Part shown: in pieces, positions 59,429-64,000 of the stretch | Position numbering within the stretch: the stretch's first letter is position 1 | Layout of the letters: each line of letters begins with the position of its first letter | Source of the DNA: Symsagittifera roscoffensis | Lineage: Eukaryota; Xenacoelomorpha; Acoela; Convolutidae | Direction: 5' to 3' | Assembly: GCF_963678635.1 (NCBI RefSeq) | Contig: NC_087065.1 | Span: 55,270,397 to 55,334,396, forward strand | DNA length: 64,000 nucleotides | Position numbers and translations under genes: made by a program | The notes under the pieces: model-generated | Told to the model about the DNA's origin: nothing | Database searches by the model: none | What the model saw: the letters and a program-made list of their open reading frames with translations, nothing else

Positions 59429-59923
59429 ATGGTTAAATTAGGCATTCAAGTTAAATGTTCCCTGGACAATGTGACCAATCTTAGGCCAGCGGACCCTGAG
59501 GACTTCGGTTGGTGTTTCACCTTGAAGTGTCCTCAATGCATGGAAGAGCATAATAAAGACGTTTTCATCTCTAAGTCAGAAACTTGTGATATACAAGGAA
59601 GTCGAGGAACTGCAAACTTTGTCATGAGCTGTTCTTTCTGTAAAAAACATAGTAGCGTTGATATATTAGAGAATAACGCTGTTTACCATTTGTCTGATTC
59701 CGAAAAGTTCAAAACTTTAATGGTTGCAGACTTCAGAGGAATAGAACCAGTAGCCTTTAAAGCAGATGGAGAATGGAAATGCTCCAGTGAGAGTTCAAGT
59801 AAACTTTTTGATATCCCTGACGGAGCTGAAATGGCAAAAGAAGGATGGTATGAGTATGACGAAGACGCAGGATGTGAAGTGTCAGTTACTGAATTTGAAA
59901 CGAAAATTGTGAAGTTGAAATGA
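59429..59923 (+). CDS. CZIB: CZIB / UPF0587 zinc-binding protein, single exon
   Basis: A 164-residue intact frame, close to the ~160 residues usual for this family (human C1orf123/CZIB). Two CxxC pairs, CPQC at 34-37 and CSFC at 68-71, form the zinc site. GWCFTLKCPQC, RGTANFVMSC and the C-terminal GWYEYDEDAGCEVSV are family hallmarks. The cellular role is poorly known; CXXC-motif zinc binding is the established property. An acceptor-like TTTTTTTTAG ends about 30 bases before the ATG, consistent with an upstream non-coding exon or trans-splicing. The coding part has no intron. Confidence 0.93.
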   Translation: MVKLGIQVKCSLDNVTNLRPADPEDFGWCFTLKCPQCMEEHNKDVFISKSETCDIQGSRGTANFVMSCSFCKKHSSVDILENNAVYHLSDSEKFKTLMVADFRGIEPVAFKADGEWKCSSESSSKLFDIPDGAEMAKEGWYEYDEDAGCEVSVTEFETKIVKLK

Positions 59924-60231
59924 ATGTCATGTTGTTACACAAGCAGAATATTGTTTTTTTTTTGCAGTACAATCATAAACAACAGCGCGGAAGTGCTTTC
60001 GCTGCTGAGGATATTAGAACAGGTTTTCATCTTTGACTTGTCATTGTTGAACATTGACTTGTCTTTATTGAACGGATTTTTTTTCCATCTGAAAGGTATT
60101 AATATCGTAAGCGCAATATTAAAAAGATGTTTTACTGTAATAGTTTTATAGCTTGTGATTAGCAAGTGTTGCAAGTCGGAATATAGGTTTTTTTCGTGAT
60201 AACAACGTGTTTAACAAAATCAGTTGAATAA
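59924..60231 (+). promoter_or_regulatory. Probable 3' UTR of CZIB with AATAAA
   Basis: AATAAA at 60227-60232 is the first canonical poly(A) signal after the CZIB stop. Nothing else is recognisable in this T-rich stretch. Confidence 0.4.
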
Positions 60232-61009
60232 ATGGCTGCTATGCTGCTGACATGCGCAATTTCACGAAAATTCAAAATTAACAACTGGATGCAATGTTTC
60301 TTACTGGGAGTTTTTTCAATATTAAATTGGTTTTTTTTTCGGCTTCATGGATTGCGTCCCAGCTTTTGTCGGCTTTCTTTTTTTAAAAATTTTTTAATAT
60401 ATTTAAATGCGGGCTTCACTATATCGCTATGTCAACTTTTTAAATTTATTATTTTTGCACGTTTAACGAATTTTTTTTCTCGTTTAAGCTTTATCGTATA
60501 TTGCTTTGGTGGGGTGGTGCCAGGTTGCGACCAGCGAATATGTGGCCTCTCCTCCCAATATTGTCGCTCAAATTTTTCTTCAAATTTTCATTAAATATAA
60601 GAAAATAGACTCTGATATTTTAAAATTAATTACGCTAGATTATGAATCCCGTTTATGAATTTGATGATTTCGCAAATAAAATTGTTTCGAATTTGTTTTA
60701 ATATAGAAATTGCAGTTGTATGCTGCAGGTCATTTAAGGTTTTGCTTATGAGGATCTGAAACGCAGTAGGTTTGACCATTTTAGTTTTAAAAATCTTTGA
60801 GTCAAAACTATTTTTATATTATTCAAACTTTGAAATTAAAAGCGTTGTTGGATTCCCCCGTCTTTTTTTAACAGTTGCATTCATTTTGCTGTTTTTTCAT
60901 ATATTTTATGTATAAGCAACTTTTAACTTCTCTAATCTGTTTGAGGCACCGGAGGTGCGTTGCACGCTAGCTCTTCTGAGTTGCTTGCTTTACATTTAGT
61001 TCTAATACA
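60232..61009. other. T-rich spacer with a doubtful hydrophobic frame
   Basis: The frame 60232-60594 (120 residues) is very hydrophobic because the strand is T-rich. It has no motif and no splice context and is probably not a gene. The rest is featureless. Confidence 0.4.
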
Positions 61010-61870
61010 GGGTGAGGTTTTGGGTTCAATCGAAACAACTGGTTGTAGGAAGCATCCCTGCATGATCAACTTAAGCTAAACACCTTTGTTAACTCAAAAG
61101 TTAGAGCCCTCGGAACAACTAAAAATATTTGATTTTTCGACATTTTTTGAATCTTTTTGAACTTTCTCAAAAATTTCCCGCCCATTTTGGAACGGTTAAT
61201 TAGAAAGTCTTGGGCATGTTTGGCTGCGATCAATATTTATTATACAAAATTATGGCTCTCGGAAAACTCAAAAGTTTGATTTATGACGGTTTTTTGAAAT
61301 TTCTTTTTGTTTCTCAAAAGCTACACTCGCAAAAGCTACAAGCTGAGTTCTTGGGTTCAATCGAAACAACCTGATGTGGGAAGCGTCCCTGCATATTCAC
61401 TCAAATTCATTTTTAAACTTTTGACTTTTTTTCGAAAACTACACTCTGTAATCTGAGTTTTTGAGTCCAATCGAAATAACAGGTTGTGTGAATATCTTTT
61501 CTTATTGCCCGCGGTCCTACTCAATGCGGGATCAACCGTAGGGGAAGGCGGATGTCTGTATAAGCTGCTACGCCCGAAAAATTTTCACGATTAAAACTGT
61601 GTTTCTCGGAAAAGTAATTTTTTGATTTTTTTGACCGTTTTTTGGAAATTTTTCTCAAAAACTACCCTGCCATTTCTTAGATTAAGTGGTCAATGCGAGT
61701 TTCGGTTTTGGAAATCTTCTCTGCTAGCGTGGCTACGACCTTCTTTTGCAAAAAAATATTGATTTTGGCAGGTCAAGTTTTTGAACTTAAGACCGTTTTT
61801 TTTTTGAAGTTTTTTGACTTTTCTTATACATCTGAAATAACGGGTTCAATCGAATAAACCGGTTGCGAGA
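61010..61870 (+). repeat. Diverged repeat with GGTTCAATCGAAACAAC blocks
   Basis: GGGTTCAATCGAAACAACTG (61022), GGGTTCAATCGAAACAACCT (61352), GAGTCCAATCGAAATAACAG (61467) and GGGTTCAATCGAATAAACCG (61842) recur. Several are followed by a GGAAGCRTCCCTGCAT-type segment and then by TTTTTTGAA-rich filler. An old, irregular tandem array; no coding potential. Confidence 0.6.
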
Positions 61871-62306
61871 TTTTTTTTGTGTAGAAGTGGCGTTTACCTA
61901 ATTGTTTGTAAAAGTGTTGTCTTTGGGAAGATTTCAATTTCTCATAAGTTTTCACCCTTTTATTTTAGTAGAGAAACAACAATCTCTGGGCAAAATCCAT
62001 TTTTTGAAATTACCAATTTCATCACACGTCAGTGTAACAAAATTATCAAAACACCTACCTCCAGCTTTAGCTGGACACCTGGTTACCTTTAATCGAGACA
62101 TAAAAAAACTTTGGTTCTTGTGTAGTTTTCAAAGTTTTTCATGTTTTTTTTCTATTTCTTATGTTTTTTTTATTTTTGTGCTGTATCGCAAATGGTACAT
62201 AGCTCCGATTCGTCTCTGTGTTTATAAAATTGTTGTGCCATAATTATTTGGTTAATATGGAACAGTTAACGTCTGGTAGCTTCAGTTCTATTGAAGGGCT
62301 TTTTTT

Positions 62307-62629
62307 CCAACCATTTGAGAAATGGGGAGGAACATTGTATTCAGGTGTGTTTTAGTTTTTTCCACGCAAAATCAGGTACCAAAAGAAATTATCGGACTGG
62401 GTTGAGTGATATATTATATTATTGCCCTTTCAGTCATTTTTTCATTTTCTTTGTCTAATTTGCTTATTTTACTATGACTGTCGAATATGTCTAAGCACTA
62501 GTTTTACATTCAGATCATTTTATCACACCGCGCAAAAAGAGCTAATTTTATTTGAGAAAAAACTAGAATTTTTTTAAGACTATGGTCGGAACATCTTTGC
62601 TACTTGCACCGTAATCGGCTTTTCTTGTT
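62307..62629 (+). mobile_element. Family-B element, internally shortened
   Basis: A decayed 5' end CCAACCATTTGAGAAATGGG, then GAGGAACATTGTATTCAGG and the CCACGCAAAATCAGGTACC block; 3' end CTATGGTCGGAACATC, CTACTTGCACCGTAATCGG, CTTTTCTTGTT. Most of the interior seen in the 858-bp copy is missing. Confidence 0.7.
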
Positions 62630-62915
62630 CAAGTATTCCAGTTTCTTATTAATTTTGCTTGTGTATGCGAAGTGTAACTTTGCCTGTACTATATTATATG
62701 TAAAAGCTCAAATCTTCTTGTCAAACTAAATACAGAGTTTGGGTTGTATACTTCTATTCAAATCGGCTAGCAAGGTATTGATTAAATATTAGTCTTTTTG
62801 CTTCTAATTTAACTTGTAGTGATTGACACCGGTTACTTAAACTGGTAGTTGAGTCGAAATACGATGGAGGTAGAGTTTTAGAGAAGTATGAAAATATATA
62901 ACTAATTCAGGCGCT

Positions 62916-63296
62916 ATGAAAACAGCTAGTTGGCAAGTTATGCGGAGAATACATTTGAAAGGAGTTTTTCCGCCAATTGTAACACCTTTCAAAGGAAGTA
63001 AATATGAGATCTGCTATAAATCAGCAGGTTATAATTGCAAAAAGGTTTCTTAACTAATCTCATTACCAAACTGTGGTGATCTCTTTGATAAAACTCTGCA
63101 GTTTAGAGGAAAATTTTTCGAAATGGAAAAATGAGAAAGTGAATGGATATGTTACTTTGGGAAGTGCCGGGGAGTACGTGTCTCTAAAAGAGAAGGAGGC
63201 TGTCGAATATGTGAAGTTCGCTGCTAAACAAGCCCATGCACAGAATGTTCCTCTAATTGCAGGATCCGGATGTGAGTCAACTGAAGCTACACATCG
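62916..63296 (+). CDS. HOGA1: 4-hydroxy-2-oxoglutarate aldolase, first two exons (partial)
   Basis: Exon 1 is 62916-63027 and exon 2 is 63107-63296, with a 79-bp GT-AG intron. Exon 2 ends at a GTTAGT donor in mid-codon, and no further exon is visible before the window edge. The protein so far reads LKGVFPPIVTPFKGS, then NGYVTLGSAGEYVSL (substrate-loop region of the DapA/NAL fold) and PLIAGSGCESTEATHR, which is characteristic of HOGA1. The catalytic lysine lies in later exons outside the window. HOGA1 cleaves 4-hydroxy-2-oxoglutarate to pyruvate and glyoxylate in mitochondria (hydroxyproline breakdown). The N-terminus MKTASWQVMRRIHLKG has basic but no acidic residues, fitting a targeting peptide. 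ATG lies 5 bases after a TTCAG. Confidence 0.85.
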
Positions 63297-64000
63297 GTTA
63301 GTACGCCAAGTATAATTTTGGACAAGGTAAAGAAAGAAAGAAAGAATTAATTTCTCAATGTTACTAGAAAATTCATATCATATTGCGCATAAATACATCA
63401 GTATCAAAGAGGGGACAGCTAACGATCCCATAAGGGATACTAAATGCTGCCCCAAAAAATATTAGAAACATGAATGATGTAGTTAGTTGGGTTTCAAATT
63501 ATTATGAAATCTAGTGCATAAATTCTACATATTTGCAAAAATAGAACGAACAAAAAAAGGTGAAATATAAAATCATACATTAGAGGGTCTAAAGGCCTAC
63601 TCAGAAATGGCATGATTTATCTCCGTTTTAAGTAACACACAACCTAACTTAGTTTATTTAAAAACAGTTGCAAATGTTAATGAACTGATTATAATATTTA
63701 CCTAAAAAAATACAAGTTTTTTCCTTTAATTTTAAGCCTTGGGCATGAATATGAAATTTCTAAGTGATTTTTAGGAAAAACGAAAAAATTGGGCATAGGT
63801 TCCCCCTCAAGCGGGCCATTTCGGCCCATTTTGGAAAAAAAAATTGTTTTTTTTTGTTTTTTTTTTTTTAATTCTTAATGGATGCGCCACTTTTCCGAGA
63901 CTTTTATTCAGTAATCTAAACTCACAAAGAGTCATTCGTACTAGGTTTTCCGGGGATTACGTCAAAAAAAAATCTCGGGTCCGTGGAGCAGCCATGGTAT
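63297..64000. other. HOGA1 intron sequence to the window edge
   Basis: AT-rich sequence after the exon 2 donor. No exon with aldolase motifs was found, so this is presumably the start of a long intron. A GGGCCATTTCGGCCC hairpin lies near 63813. No element was identified. Confidence 0.5.

Noticed and set aside
60232-60594. 120-residue hydrophobic frame as a membrane protein gene
   Set aside because: The hydrophobicity follows from T-rich DNA; no motif, no conserved start context, no splice signals.
62970-63060. HOGA1 exon 1 ending at the GTAAAT near 62998 or the GTTTCT near 63045
   Set aside because: The acceptor TTTAG before AGGAAAAT needs one leftover base. 63045 gives the wrong phase; 62998 fits the phase but shortens the conserved TPF-to-EEN spacing too much. 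The donor at 63028 satisfies both.

Overview
This window is animal nuclear DNA. It has GT-AG introns, a CCDC74-type coiled-coil gene, an ABCG2-like half-transporter, a CZIB/UPF0587 gene and the start of a HOGA1 gene, set in a large mass of transposon-derived sequence. I infer an invertebrate, and my best guess is a tunicate, perhaps an appendicularian with a large genome. The reasons are an env-bearing Ty3/gypsy-like element resembling larvacean Tor elements, an acceptor-like AG five bases upstream of one start codon (possible trans-splicing), and very short introns (79 bp, twice). The species cannot be fixed from the sequence alone.

Layout: 1-800 holds repeat debris and a 75-bp tandem repeat. 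826-8452 (+) is a five-exon CCDC74 homologue whose introns hold several mobile elements. 8453-11350 is intergenic. 11351-16734 (+) is a three-exon ABCG2-like half-transporter. 16888-17806 holds a hAT MITE and a reversed family-A element. 18.2-30.4 kb is a higher-order repeat array built from a ~155-bp module, interrupted by a hAT MITE and by a 1.95-kb unit present three times (22.7-28.5 kb). 30.9-34.9 kb is a run of family-A elements. 35300-36668 (-) is a small two-exon gene for a secreted protein of six 33-residue repeats. 38.1 kb has a tRNA-like sequence. 39.1-51.87 kb is a decayed env-bearing LTR element with a 200-N gap and an internal 1.39-kb tandem duplication. 51.87-53.22 kb (+) and 57.77-59.17 kb (-) are two 5'-truncated LINEs. 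54.2-57.7 kb is degenerate, gene-like repeated sequence with an inverted-repeat element inside it. 59429-59923 (+) is CZIB. 62916-63296 (+) is the first two exons of HOGA1, which runs off the right edge.

The host genes do not form an obvious pathway; they look like unrelated single-copy genes among repeats. The most notable signals are in the mobile DNA. One superfamily of about 530-860 bp elements (families A and B) has a 5' TTGTTCCGAC, a matching inverted GTCGGAACA near but not at the 3' end, a 3' subterminal hairpin and a CTTGTT terminus. This is the architecture of HINE/Helentron non-autonomous elements. A second signal is a pair of unrelated-looking inverted-repeat elements, each with arms made of tandem sub-repeats, that share the same GC-rich, potentially cruciform core. 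Unequal exchange within family-A elements appears to have made the 1.95-kb triplication.
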